DNA of 64,000 nucleotides, taken from the NCBI RefSeq assembly GCF_947500255.1, contig NZ_CANMRL010000007.1:180215-244214 (forward strand), read 5' to 3'. Numbering within the stretch: the first letter of the stretch is position 1; the number at the start of each line of letters is the position of its first letter. This stretch comes from an uncultured Psychroserpens sp. Lineage in GTDB: Bacteria > Bacteroidota > Bacteroidia > Flavobacteriales > Flavobacteriaceae. The position numbers and the translations under genes were made by a program. Positions 53,304-61,449 of this stretch are shown in pieces. The notes under the pieces were generated by a model. That model was not told where the DNA came from and searched no databases. It worked only from the letters and a program-made list of their open reading frames with translations.

Positions 53304-54956
53304 TTATTGTTTTATAAATTGTTTTAATACAGATCGACCATCTTCACTTCTCACAGACATGAAATAAAGGCCTGCAGATAATTGAGAGACGTCAAATTGT
53401 TTTTCTGATTCTACGAATTCAATATTGGTAAATACGTGTAGAATTCTTCCATTTAAATCTATTATCCTTACATCATCTATAGATGTTGATGTATTTGCTT
53501 GTAAAGTGATAACAGCGTTTGTTGGATTAGGATATATAAGTATATTTCTATTAAATATATTATCATCAACACTTAGGTTTTCGTCAACTGTGATATCAAA
53601 AGAGCATGAAACAGAGTTACCTGAAATATCTATAACATCAAATGTATTTGTAGTTGTACCTATTGGAAAATCACTTCCGCTAGGTAAACCGGCTGTTTGT
53701 AAAGGCATATAATCAATTTCTAAAAGATACCTAAAAGTATTACCATTAGTAACATCATTCCAACCACCATTAGACTGTACAACAACATAATCTTCGTTCC
53801 CTGCATTATTTGGTTCACCGCCATTCCAATTGTTAAATGTCGCCGAATCTCCACTTTGCCATACAAAATCACCTTCTGTTGTTAAATCATTGAAGCCAAT
53901 TAATACATTTCCTGCAGCTCCAATTGTACTAATAGCATTAACCAGTAAATCATTATCTGAACTATTTCTTATCGTACCCACAAAACCACCTTGTACCAAA
54001 GCATCGGCGAAGGCATCTTGAGGAGTGAACGTGGCGTCTGATAAATAATAAGCTTTGTTATTGATATTTGCCAATGGTGTAAATCCGGTTAGCGGATTAA
54101 TAAGATCACAATTATCGGTTGGACTTAGACTAAAGTTTACAACTGCACTGGTGTCGCCAAAATTAGCAGCGGTTTGAGTAATATCACTTGGACAATTTGC
54201 AACTGGTAATTCTGTATCGGTTACTGTTACTATAAAACTACAGCTTACGGTATTATTATCGCTATCTGTAACACTAGCGAAAACTTGGGTGATTCCAACT
54301 GGAAAGGTTTCACCAGATGCTAATCCAGAAGTAATTGTAGGAGTTAAAGCGCCATCTTCATTATCGTTAGCAGAAAGACTGTAATTTACAATTGCTCCAC
54401 ATAAACCAGCGTCATTGTTTACATTAATATCGCTAGGACAGGTAATAACTGGTGCTGTACCAATAGTTTCATAAAGTTGCACATCGGCTATTTGATTTAT
54501 GCTACTAGCAGCACAAGTTCCAGTAAAATTTACTCTGTAATATGTATATCCTGTGGTATTAGTAAATGAGAATGTTCTTGGAAAAAATCGATCTGAGATA
54601 CATGGTATATTACCAGTGGCAATACTTGTGTAACTTGTTCCATCGTTGGAACCAAATACTTCATAATCTGTAGGATCTCTTTCAGGAGCATCATTTGCTG
54701 TAACGAATTCTATCGCTACTGCTATTTTGGAGTCTCCTAATAAGTCTATATCAAATCCAATACCATCAAAAGCATTAAAATCTAAGAATTTAGTATTGGA
54801 GTTTTGATCAATAACATTTTGTACCGCTTCTCCGCCTGGAGAATTTACACTACCAAAGTTGACAGCAGTATGGATACTACTATCAAAAATACCTTGGGCC
54901 AATAAAACGGGTATGCTAAATAAAAACAGTAACGCGAATAGTAATTTTTTTTTCAT
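53304..54956 (-). CDS. T9SS-secreted protein with discoidin-like, HYR and C-type lectin domains
   Basis: This 550-residue protein has a signal peptide (MKKKLLFALLFLFSIPVLLAQ), a discoidin-like N-terminal domain (FGSVNSPGGEAVQNVIDQNSNTKF), a complete HYR domain (PVITCPSDINVNNDAGLCGAIVNYSLSANDNEDG...CSFIVTVTD), then a second HYR domain interrupted after PTDNC by a C-type lectin domain (NKAYYLSDATFTPQDAF, FNNWNGGEPNNAGNEDYVVVQSNGGWND), and a T9SS sorting tail (LIYPNPTNAVITLQANTS to FIKQ). It probably binds sugars at the cell surface. Confidence 0.8.
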   Translation of the reverse strand: MKKKLLFALLFLFSIPVLLAQGIFDSSIHTAVNFGSVNSPGGEAVQNVIDQNSNTKFLDFNAFDGIGFDIDLLGDSKIAVAIEFVTANDAPERDPTDYEVFGSNDGTSYTSIATGNIPCISDRFFPRTFSFTNTTGYTYYRVNFTGTCAASSINQIADVQLYETIGTAPVITCPSDINVNNDAGLCGAIVNYSLSANDNEDGALTPTITSGLASGETFPVGITQVFASVTDSDNNTVSCSFIVTVTDTELPVANCPSDITQTAANFGDTSAVVNFSLSPTDNCDLINPLTGFTPLANINNKAYYLSDATFTPQDAFADALVQGGFVGTIRNSSDNDLLVNAISTIGAAGNVLIGFNDLTTEGDFVWQSGDSATFNNWNGGEPNNAGNEDYVVVQSNGGWNDVTNGNTFRYLLEIDYMPLQTAGLPSGSDFPIGTTTNTFDVIDISGNSVSCSFDITVDENLSVDDNIFNRNILIYPNPTNAVITLQANTSTSIDDVRIIDLNGRILHVFTNIEFVESEKQFDVSQLSAGLYFMSVRSEDGRSVLKQFIKQ

Positions 54957-55068
54957 GATTGGTTGATTAAGTTAGACTAATAATGTTTTAAAGTTATAGT
55001 ATTGTTGTGAAGATTTCAAGATATTAATTGTGTTTTTGTATTTTCCAACTTCATTTCAATAGCAATAC

Positions 55069-56298
55069 ATGTTAGATTTAAACCATTTAGAATCAAATAG
55101 TAAACACAATCGTTTAGCGGTTAAACTCACTACAAAAGGCGAAAACTATGTGCAACAAGGGCATCCTTGGGTGTTTTCTGATAGTATTACTAAAATCAAT
55201 ACCGATGCGAAAACTGGCGATTTAGCAATTATCTTCGGAAAGCGAAACAATGGGATGATAGGGATTGGACTTTATGATGCTAAGTCACCTATACGTATTA
55301 AAATGATTTATAACGATAGTAAATCAGTAACAATTGATGATACTTTTTTTCTTCGGAAAATTCAACATGCTTATAAAAAACGATTAACACTATTAAAAAC
55401 TAATACGACAAGTTATCGGTTAATTTTTGGTGAAAATGATGGTTTTCCATCGCTCATTGCTGATGTATATGATTCTATTTTAGTGGTTAAGCTTTATTCT
55501 GAAATTTGGTTGCCTTACCTTAAAACCATCTTAGAAAGTTTAATTGAAACGTCAAGCTGTGATACAGTTGTACTGCGATTGAGTCGTGGTTTGCAAAATT
55601 CTGAGGCTCATCAATTAAAAGATGGCGACGTTATTTACGGAACACTAGATAATGAAGTCATTGAATTTAAAGAACACGGTATTAATTTTTCGGCTAATGT
55701 GATTAAAGGTCATAAAACAGGCTATTTTTTAGATCATAGAGAAAACAGAAAGCAAGTAGGTTTGTTGAGTAAAGGGAAAACTGTTTTGGATGTGTTTTCA
55801 TATGCTGGTGGATTTTCAGTACATGCTTTGGCTAATGGAGCGAAGGAAGTCACAAGCTTGGATATTAGTGCGCAAGCTCTTGAGATTGCAAAACAAAATG
55901 GAAAACTAAATGTGTATTCTGGAAAGCATTATACACTAGCTGGAGATGCTTTTAAAATTTTGGAGCAACTCATTTTAGAAGGTAAAACTTACGATGTTGT
56001 GGTTATTGATCCTCCAAGTTTTGCTAAGCAACAATCAGAAATTCAATTGGCAAAGAAAAAATATGCTCAACTCGCACGATTAGGCGAACAATTAACAGCT
56101 AGAGAAGGTTTGCTGGTTTTGGCATCTTGTTCGTCTAGAGTTACAGCTACTGTTTTTTATGATGGTAATGAACAGACTTTAAAGTCTACAAGACGTCCCT
56201 TTTCTATCATACAAAAAACGCAGCATGATAGTGATCATCCCATTGGATTTTCTGAAGGTGCCTATTTAAAATGTGGTTATTATAGGTTCTTAGACTAA
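55069..56298 (+). CDS. RlmI-like class I rRNA methyltransferase
   Basis: This 409-residue protein has an N-terminal PUA-like part (KGENYVQQGHPWVFSDSI) and a C-terminal SAM-dependent methyltransferase (VLDVFSYAGGFSVHALANGAKEVTSLDIS; VVIDPPSFAKQ). This is the layout of RlmI, which methylates a cytosine of 23S rRNA; the E. coli protein has the same length. The precise site is inferred from family. Confidence 0.85.
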   Translation: MLDLNHLESNSKHNRLAVKLTTKGENYVQQGHPWVFSDSITKINTDAKTGDLAIIFGKRNNGMIGIGLYDAKSPIRIKMIYNDSKSVTIDDTFFLRKIQHAYKKRLTLLKTNTTSYRLIFGENDGFPSLIADVYDSILVVKLYSEIWLPYLKTILESLIETSSCDTVVLRLSRGLQNSEAHQLKDGDVIYGTLDNEVIEFKEHGINFSANVIKGHKTGYFLDHRENRKQVGLLSKGKTVLDVFSYAGGFSVHALANGAKEVTSLDISAQALEIAKQNGKLNVYSGKHYTLAGDAFKILEQLILEGKTYDVVVIDPPSFAKQQSEIQLAKKKYAQLARLGEQLTAREGLLVLASCSSRVTATVFYDGNEQTLKSTRRPFSIIQKTQHDSDHPIGFSEGAYLKCGYYRFLD

Positions 56299-56355
56299 CA
56301 AAGTGTTATGCGTGCATAATATTTTATTATATTTGTCTTTCATAATACTCAATAT

Positions 56356-57303
56356 ATGGAAACTAGACTCACTCAACTTCTAAAAATTAAATATCCAATC
56401 ATACAGGCACCAATGTTTTTAGTGTCTAATGTAGCTATGGTTACTGAAGCTATGAAAAGTGGTATTGCTGGATGTATTCCTGCGTTAAACTATAGAACTT
56501 TAGATGAGTTAAGAGCTGCGATTAGGGAATTAAAAGCAAATAAAGTAGAAGGAGGTTCATTTGGGTTTAATTTAATTGTCAACAAATCAAATATCAAATA
56601 TAAAGGACAATTAGAAGTGCTATGTGAAGAGGGTTGTGACTTTATTATAACATCTCTTGGTAGTCCTGAAGAAACCATTAATCAAGCACATGCTGTTGGA
56701 ATAAAAGTATTTTGTGATGTTACCGATTTGCGTTTTGCTAAAAAAGTTGAAGGCTTAGGTGCAGATGCTGCTATAGCTGTTAATAATGAGGCAGGTGGTC
56801 ATCGTGGAAATTTATCTCCTGAAGAATTAATCAAGCAACTAAATGAGAACTTATCTATTCCTGTTATTTCTGCAGGTGGTGTTGGATGTAAAGCAGATAT
56901 TGATAAAATGTTGAGCTATGGTGCTGAAGGCGTTTCTGTTGGTAGCCCATTTATTGCCTCAGAAGAGGCAGGAGTCACTCATGAGTATAAACAGGCCTGC
57001 GTCGATTATGGTGCTGAAGATATTATTATGACCGAACGCATTTCTGGAACTCCATGTACAGTAATCAACACGCCATATGTTCAAAAAATTGGCACCAAAG
57101 CTACATGGATTGAGAACCTTCTCAATAAAAACAGAAAACTCAAAAAATGGGTTAAAATGGTGCGATTTTCAATTGGAATGAAAGCAACCGAAAATGCAGC
57201 AAAAAAAGCAACATACAAAACTGTTTGGGTGGCTGGGCCTAGTATTGAACATACCAAAGAAATTCTTCCTGTAAAAGCTATTGTTGCAAATTTGACTGCA
57301 TAG
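56356..57303 (+). CDS. Nitronate monooxygenase-like FMN protein
   Basis: This 315-residue TIM barrel resembles nitronate monooxygenases and FabK-type enoyl reductases: QAPMFLVSNVAMVTEAMKSGIAGCIPALNYRT at the N terminus, AVNNEAGGHRGNLSPEEL with the conserved His, and PVISAGGVG and SVGSPFIAS for FMN binding. It oxidises nitronates or reduces an unsaturated substrate; sequence alone does not decide. It lies 57 bp after the methyltransferase gene. Confidence 0.8.
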   Translation: METRLTQLLKIKYPIIQAPMFLVSNVAMVTEAMKSGIAGCIPALNYRTLDELRAAIRELKANKVEGGSFGFNLIVNKSNIKYKGQLEVLCEEGCDFIITSLGSPEETINQAHAVGIKVFCDVTDLRFAKKVEGLGADAAIAVNNEAGGHRGNLSPEELIKQLNENLSIPVISAGGVGCKADIDKMLSYGAEGVSVGSPFIASEEAGVTHEYKQACVDYGAEDIIMTERISGTPCTVINTPYVQKIGTKATWIENLLNKNRKLKKWVKMVRFSIGMKATENAAKKATYKTVWVAGPSIEHTKEILPVKAIVANLTA

Positions 57304-57369
57304 TTCTGGCTAAAGCTTTTATGATTAATTTGCATCCATTAACCTAACCTACTATATAAATATATTTAG

Positions 57370-57462
57370 TTTAATAATGATGCGCAATGGATAAAACGTC
57401 ATTTAATCGAAAATGATAGTGTTGTTTCAATAGAAATTAGAACGTATAAGCGTAATGATTAA
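57370..57462 (+). pseudogene. C-terminal remnant of an unknown protein
   Basis: A frame without ATG reads DAQWIKRHLIENDSVVSIEI and stops at 57460. The composition looks protein-like and it sits in an otherwise gene-free gap. It may be a tail of a lost gene or chance. Confidence 0.2.
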
Positions 57463-57562
57463 AAAGGAATTTAAATCATTGATTTTGAATTCGTTTGTAA
57501 CAAAATCGCAAATTTTAAGACGTATAAATAAAACAACGTTTAATCATAAAAATATAAACAGG

Positions 57563-57883
57563 ATGATTCATAAAGGAGCCATAGTATTAGGTGTATTAAT
57601 AGGAGCCGCTGCAGGAGTGTTATTAGCACCAGAAAAGGGAAGCACTACAAGAGCTAAACTTAAAAAAGAAGGTAAGGATATAAAAGATCAAATAGTTAAA
57701 GATTTTTCAGAAGTTAAAGAGGATGTGTCTAAAGCAGCATCTTCAGGTAAGGAAAAATTCAAACAAAAATTTGGAGATTTTGCTTCTAAAACAAGTTACA
57801 AGACAGAACAAGCAATTACATTTGTAGAAAAGCAATTAGCTATTTTAAAAGAAAAAAATAAAACATTACAAAAAACCAGTTAA
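57563..57883 (+). CDS. YtxH-domain protein
   Basis: This 106-residue protein from MIHKGAIVLGVLIGAAAGVLLAPEKGSTTRAKLKKEGKD has the YtxH feature of a Gly/Ala-rich membrane helix followed by LLAPEKGSTTR and a charged coiled-coil. The frame is open from 57455, but the 36 extra residues do not look like the family, so the later ATG is preferred, helped by an AGG upstream. YtxH proteins are general stress proteins of unknown action. Confidence 0.7.
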   Translation: MIHKGAIVLGVLIGAAAGVLLAPEKGSTTRAKLKKEGKDIKDQIVKDFSEVKEDVSKAASSGKEKFKQKFGDFASKTSYKTEQAITFVEKQLAILKEKNKTLQKTS

Positions 57884-57903
57884 TCTATTTTAGATGTATT
57901 GTT

Positions 57904-57936
57904 AAATGCCCAAGCATGATTAGTGCTTGGGCATTT
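57904..57936. terminator. Bidirectional terminator
   Basis: AAATGCCCAAGCA pairs with TGCTTGGGCATTT (13 bp), between the YtxH gene and the convergent AraC gene. It would end transcripts in both directions. Confidence 0.85.
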
Positions 57937-57945
57937 AAGTATTAT

Positions 57946-58806
57946 CTATTTTATGGGAATGTAAAATTCTGTTTTTAATTTGTTTTCAGCTACACGGTCA
58001 GGATGACTTATATAGCGTTCTCTAACAGGTTCATCCCGAAGTTCGTAATCTGTATTAATGAGCCATTCTTCAAACATATAATTATATACATCAGCAAAAT
58101 ATTTATAACTGCCTTGATATAAAAAGACAGCAAACTTTCCGCCTTTAAGTGTTTTTACACCAATATCACCAACTGCCTCAGCATTTTTATGAATAATTAA
58201 ACAAGCATCATATCGTAGTTTATCGGCTGGAGTAACATTTGGGTCATCATATGGCAAACCAAACATTTGAATTCCTTTTGTAAATAGTTTTTGTGCTTTT
58301 ATTTGCGCCCAAAGTTTTTCCCAGGCACCAGCATAATCTAATGTTTGATAAGCTCCTTGCATTCTGTAATACAAGCAGTTTTTGTCTTCTAAGTTTAAAA
58401 TTTTCGGTTTTTTAATGTTCAATTCTCGTGTCATAAGTGTCGTTTTTTTGATTGTATGATTTTTTGTTGTTCTATATGTAGAGGGAGATACACCAAAGTG
58501 CGATTTAAATTTTTTTGATAAAGATGAAGGAGACTCAAAACCTACTGTATATGCAATCTCTTCAATAGAAGATTTCGAAAAGCAAAGGAGCTTTGCCGCA
58601 GTCTCCACACGCATTCTTGAAATATATGCGCCAATAGGCTCTCCCAATAAAGCTCTACTAATGCGATGAAAATGAAATGGAGAAAAATGTGAAATTTCCG
58701 CTAGAGTTTTAATATCAATTTTTCGATCTAAATTGGCTTGTATATATTCTATGATGATATTTAATCGCTCTTCATAAAATGCTAGGTTTGTTTTTTTCGA
58801 ACTCAT
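57946..58806 (-). CDS. AraC regulator with GyrI-like effector domain
   Basis: This 286-residue protein has an N-terminal AraC domain (IIEYIQANLDRKIDIKTLAEISHFSPFHFHRISRALLGEPIGAYISRMRVETAAKLL; IEEIAYTVGFESPSSLSKKFKSHFGVSPSTYR) and a C-terminal GyrI-like ligand domain (YYRMQGAYQTLDYAGAWEKLW; FAVFLYQGSYKYFADVYNYMFEEWL). It resembles Rob/SoxS-related regulators that bind drugs or lipophiles. It is divergent from the YCII/ECF sigma pair. Confidence 0.85.
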   Translation of the reverse strand: MSSKKTNLAFYEERLNIIIEYIQANLDRKIDIKTLAEISHFSPFHFHRISRALLGEPIGAYISRMRVETAAKLLCFSKSSIEEIAYTVGFESPSSLSKKFKSHFGVSPSTYRTTKNHTIKKTTLMTRELNIKKPKILNLEDKNCLYYRMQGAYQTLDYAGAWEKLWAQIKAQKLFTKGIQMFGLPYDDPNVTPADKLRYDACLIIHKNAEAVGDIGVKTLKGGKFAVFLYQGSYKYFADVYNYMFEEWLINTDYELRDEPVRERYISHPDRVAENKLKTEFYIPIK

Positions 58807-58960
58807 TTATCTAATCTTAATATTTCAAAAGTAACATGAAAATAAAAGAATCACTTTTCCAAACTTGCTCAATACTCTATATTGATTATTTTTATAAAAG
58901 TTGTCCCTTTTTATTAATTGAATACGTCTTACATATATAAACAATTTAATTTTTAAGATT

Positions 58961-59308
58961 ATGAAAAATTTTATGATGATTTTTATTGGCGCTGATTATG
59001 CCGATTTAGGACTATCTCCTGAAGAACTTCAAAACCGAATGGGAAAATGGTTTGCTTGGGGAAACAAAATGGAGCAAGCAGGAATATTGCGAGGAGGTGA
59101 GGCACTAACTTCCCAAATAAGAAGAATTACAGGAGAAAACAGAACGGTCACAGATGTAACATCTGCAGAAGTTAAAGAAATCGTTGGTGGTTACTACACA
59201 GTAGAGGCCAAAGACTTTGATGCTGTTCAAGAAATAGCTCGAGATTTTCCTGACTATGATTTAGGAGGAACAGTTGAGATACGTGAAGTAATGGTATTTG
59301 ATCGTTAA
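58961..59308 (+). CDS. YCII-related (DGPF) protein
   Basis: This 115-residue protein (FMMIFIGADYADLGLSPEELQNRMGKWFAWGNKMEQAGILRGGEAL...YYTVEAKDFDAVQEIARDFPDYDLGGTVEIREVMVFDR) is a YCII/DGPF-domain protein. These form compact dimers of unknown activity and are usual partners of ECF sigma factors of the following kind. Its TAA overlaps the ATG of the sigma gene by one base. Confidence 0.8.
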   Translation: MKNFMMIFIGADYADLGLSPEELQNRMGKWFAWGNKMEQAGILRGGEALTSQIRRITGENRTVTDVTSAEVKEIVGGYYTVEAKDFDAVQEIARDFPDYDLGGTVEIREVMVFDR

Positions 59309-60555
59309 TGGAGTCAAAAAACATAGATCATCTGTTTCGCCATCATAGTGGAAAGATGGTCTCTGTTTTAACACGTATTTTTGGACTCAAACATCTTGAT
59401 CTTATTGAAGATGCGGTTCAAGATACATTCTTAAAAGCGAGTCTTAGTTGGCGATTAAAACAACCCAAAAATCCTGAAGCTTGGTTAACCCAGTCTGCTA
59501 AACATAGAGTTATAGATATTTTTAGAAAGCTCAAGACCGAAAGAAATCTTCTTCCAAATCTTACTCAAGGCACACATGCAATTGCTATTAATGACCTGTT
59601 TTTAGATAACGAGATTGAAGATGCACAACTTCGAATGATCTTCACAGCATGTCACCCAAAGTTAGATGCTCGTGATCGTATCTCTTTTGCCTTAAAAACG
59701 GTATCAGGTTTTAGTACCAAAGAAATTGCCTCAGCATTATTAACTAAAGAAAATACGATAAAAAAACGCCTTTCTAGAGCGCGTAAATCAATACAAAAAG
59801 CAGATTTAAAATTCAACATTCCTCAAGGGAAAATGCTTTACGATCGCTTAGAGAGTGTTATGGAAGTTCTATATCTTGTTTTTAATGAAGGGTTTCATTC
59901 TAATACAAAAGAACAATTAATACGCACTGATCTGTGTGGTGAAGCAATGCGCTTATGTCAGTTATTACTGAAACAAAAAACAATGCGTTTTCCGAAGGTT
60001 TATGCACTATTTGCATTAATGTGTTTTCATTCATCTCGATTGGATGCTAAGATTAATTCTGAAAACCAGCTGTTAGATCTGAAAAATCAAGATAGAAGTT
60101 TATGGCACTTGCCATTAATAGAATTAGGGAATACTATGATGAATAAAGCAGTAGAAACTGATGAGTTTTCAAGTTATCATTATGAAGCAGCGATTGCGGC
60201 AGAACATTTCCGAGCCAAAACTTTTGAAGCTACTAATTGGGACAAAATTTCACAATGGTATGAAGCGCTTTATCAATTACAACCTATGCCATCACATCTA
60301 CTTACCTTAGCTGTTATTTGCATTCAAAACGGAAACTATAAAAAAGCTAATACATATTTTGAACAACTCAATCCTAAAGATTTAGAGCAACGAGCATATT
60401 TATACTATGCGGCTAAAGCAGATTATTATGCAGAAATAAATGATTTGAAAAATGCTCTAAAACATATCGAGAAGGCTTTAGAAACTGTTACGAATGTTCT
60501 TGAGAGAGGTTTTTTAGAAAAGAAGAAATCTAATTGGTTAAAAGAAGAACTATAG
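59308..60555 (+). CDS. ECF sigma factor with C-terminal TPR-like domain
   Basis: This 415-residue protein has sigma region 2 (LTRIFGLKHLDLIEDAVQDTFLKASLSWRLKQPKNPEAWLTQSAKHRVIDIFRK) and region 4 (ISFALKTVSGFSTKEIASALLTKENTIKKRLSRARKSI) plus a long C-terminal helical domain with TPR-like repeats (LYQLQPMPSHLLTLAVICIQNGNYKKANTYFEQLN). This layout and the adjacent YCII gene fit the ECF42 type; no anti-sigma factor is needed in that type. Confidence 0.85.
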   Translation: MESKNIDHLFRHHSGKMVSVLTRIFGLKHLDLIEDAVQDTFLKASLSWRLKQPKNPEAWLTQSAKHRVIDIFRKLKTERNLLPNLTQGTHAIAINDLFLDNEIEDAQLRMIFTACHPKLDARDRISFALKTVSGFSTKEIASALLTKENTIKKRLSRARKSIQKADLKFNIPQGKMLYDRLESVMEVLYLVFNEGFHSNTKEQLIRTDLCGEAMRLCQLLLKQKTMRFPKVYALFALMCFHSSRLDAKINSENQLLDLKNQDRSLWHLPLIELGNTMMNKAVETDEFSSYHYEAAIAAEHFRAKTFEATNWDKISQWYEALYQLQPMPSHLLTLAVICIQNGNYKKANTYFEQLNPKDLEQRAYLYYAAKADYYAEINDLKNALKHIEKALETVTNVLERGFLEKKKSNWLKEEL

Positions 60556-60556
60556 T

Positions 60557-61129
60557 CTATAGTGTTCTAAAAACTTCAGATCTAATAGTTTTCCATTCTT
60601 CTTTTAAAATTCCATAGCAACAAGTGCTTCGTCTAAACCCATCATTCATAATAGTATCTTTTCGTAAGATGCCTTCAAGTCTGGCACCTATTTTTTCAAC
60701 AGCCTTTCTTGACTTTTGATTGCGTTCATCAATTCTGAATTCTACTTTTTCAAAAGCTAACCTCTCAAACGCATACTGAAGCATTAAAAATTTCATGTGC
60801 AGGTTTAATCCAGTGCCTTGAAACTCATGTCCAATCCATGTCCAACCAATATGCAAAACTTTGTTTTTCCAATTAATCAAACCAAACCGTGTACTTCCAG
60901 CATATTGCTGTTTGTCTTTGTCAAAAATGATAAACGGTATGGTTGCTTTACGTTGATAACCATCTAAGGCAACATTGACATAGTTTTTCAATTTTTCTGG
61001 AGAAGAAATATCACTTGGAGAATAGTAGATAAGGTCTTTTTCTTGAGCAATATCAATTAAATTATGATAGTTATTCAATGTAAGAGGCGTTAATCTAACA
61101 CGCTCAGTTTCAAGAGAAGAAATTTGCAT
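60557..61129 (-). CDS. RimJ/RimL-type GNAT acetyltransferase
   Basis: This 190-residue protein starts SLETERVRLTPLTLNNYHNLIDIA and has the acetyl-CoA segment WTWIGHEFQGTGLNLHMKFLMLQYAFE followed by RIDERNQKSRKAVEKIGARLEGILRKDTIMNDGFRRSTCCYGIL, the RimJ/RimL pattern. It acetylates an amine of a protein N terminus or a small molecule. It is convergent with the ECF gene, with 1 bp between the stops. Confidence 0.85.
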   Translation of the reverse strand: MQISSLETERVRLTPLTLNNYHNLIDIAQEKDLIYYSPSDISSPEKLKNYVNVALDGYQRKATIPFIIFDKDKQQYAGSTRFGLINWKNKVLHIGWTWIGHEFQGTGLNLHMKFLMLQYAFERLAFEKVEFRIDERNQKSRKAVEKIGARLEGILRKDTIMNDGFRRSTCCYGILKEEWKTIRSEVFRTL

Positions 61130-61449
61130 AAATCTTAAACTTAAATTGAAAAGTAAAAGTATTCAAAAATTCATTAGAGCCGAAAATAAAATTATAACTC
61201 GTATAGTGAATGTGTTTTGCAATTCAAATACCTTTCCTCATCAAAAGATTGTATTTCAACGATTTAATTATAGCATTAAAAAATAATACTTCTATATTTA
61301 ATCAAACTCCCACATCACTAGTTTTGTTGAGAATACTAGTATAATATAATAGCATTTTAATTGCGGTTGGTTAATAGCTCTCATCAACCCAATGTCTACA
61401 CGTGTAGTGTCTATAGTGTTATGGTTTAATTAATTAAACCAATTACATT
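61130..61449. other. Gene-free stretch with two palindromes before the repeat protein
   Basis: 320 bp with no supported gene. It holds a 12-base palindrome CTACACGTGTAG (61396-61407) and a 20-base palindrome (61422-61441) centred on TTAATTAA, ending 8 bases before the ATG. These are probably operator or 5' hairpin elements of the downstream gene. Confidence 0.45.
61422..61441 (+). promoter_or_regulatory. 20-base perfect palindrome near the start codon
   Basis: TGGTTTAATT facing AATTAAACCA, located 8 bp upstream of the ATG, where it would cover the ribosome entry site or a regulator site. There is no T-run after it. The function is inferred. Confidence 0.4.
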
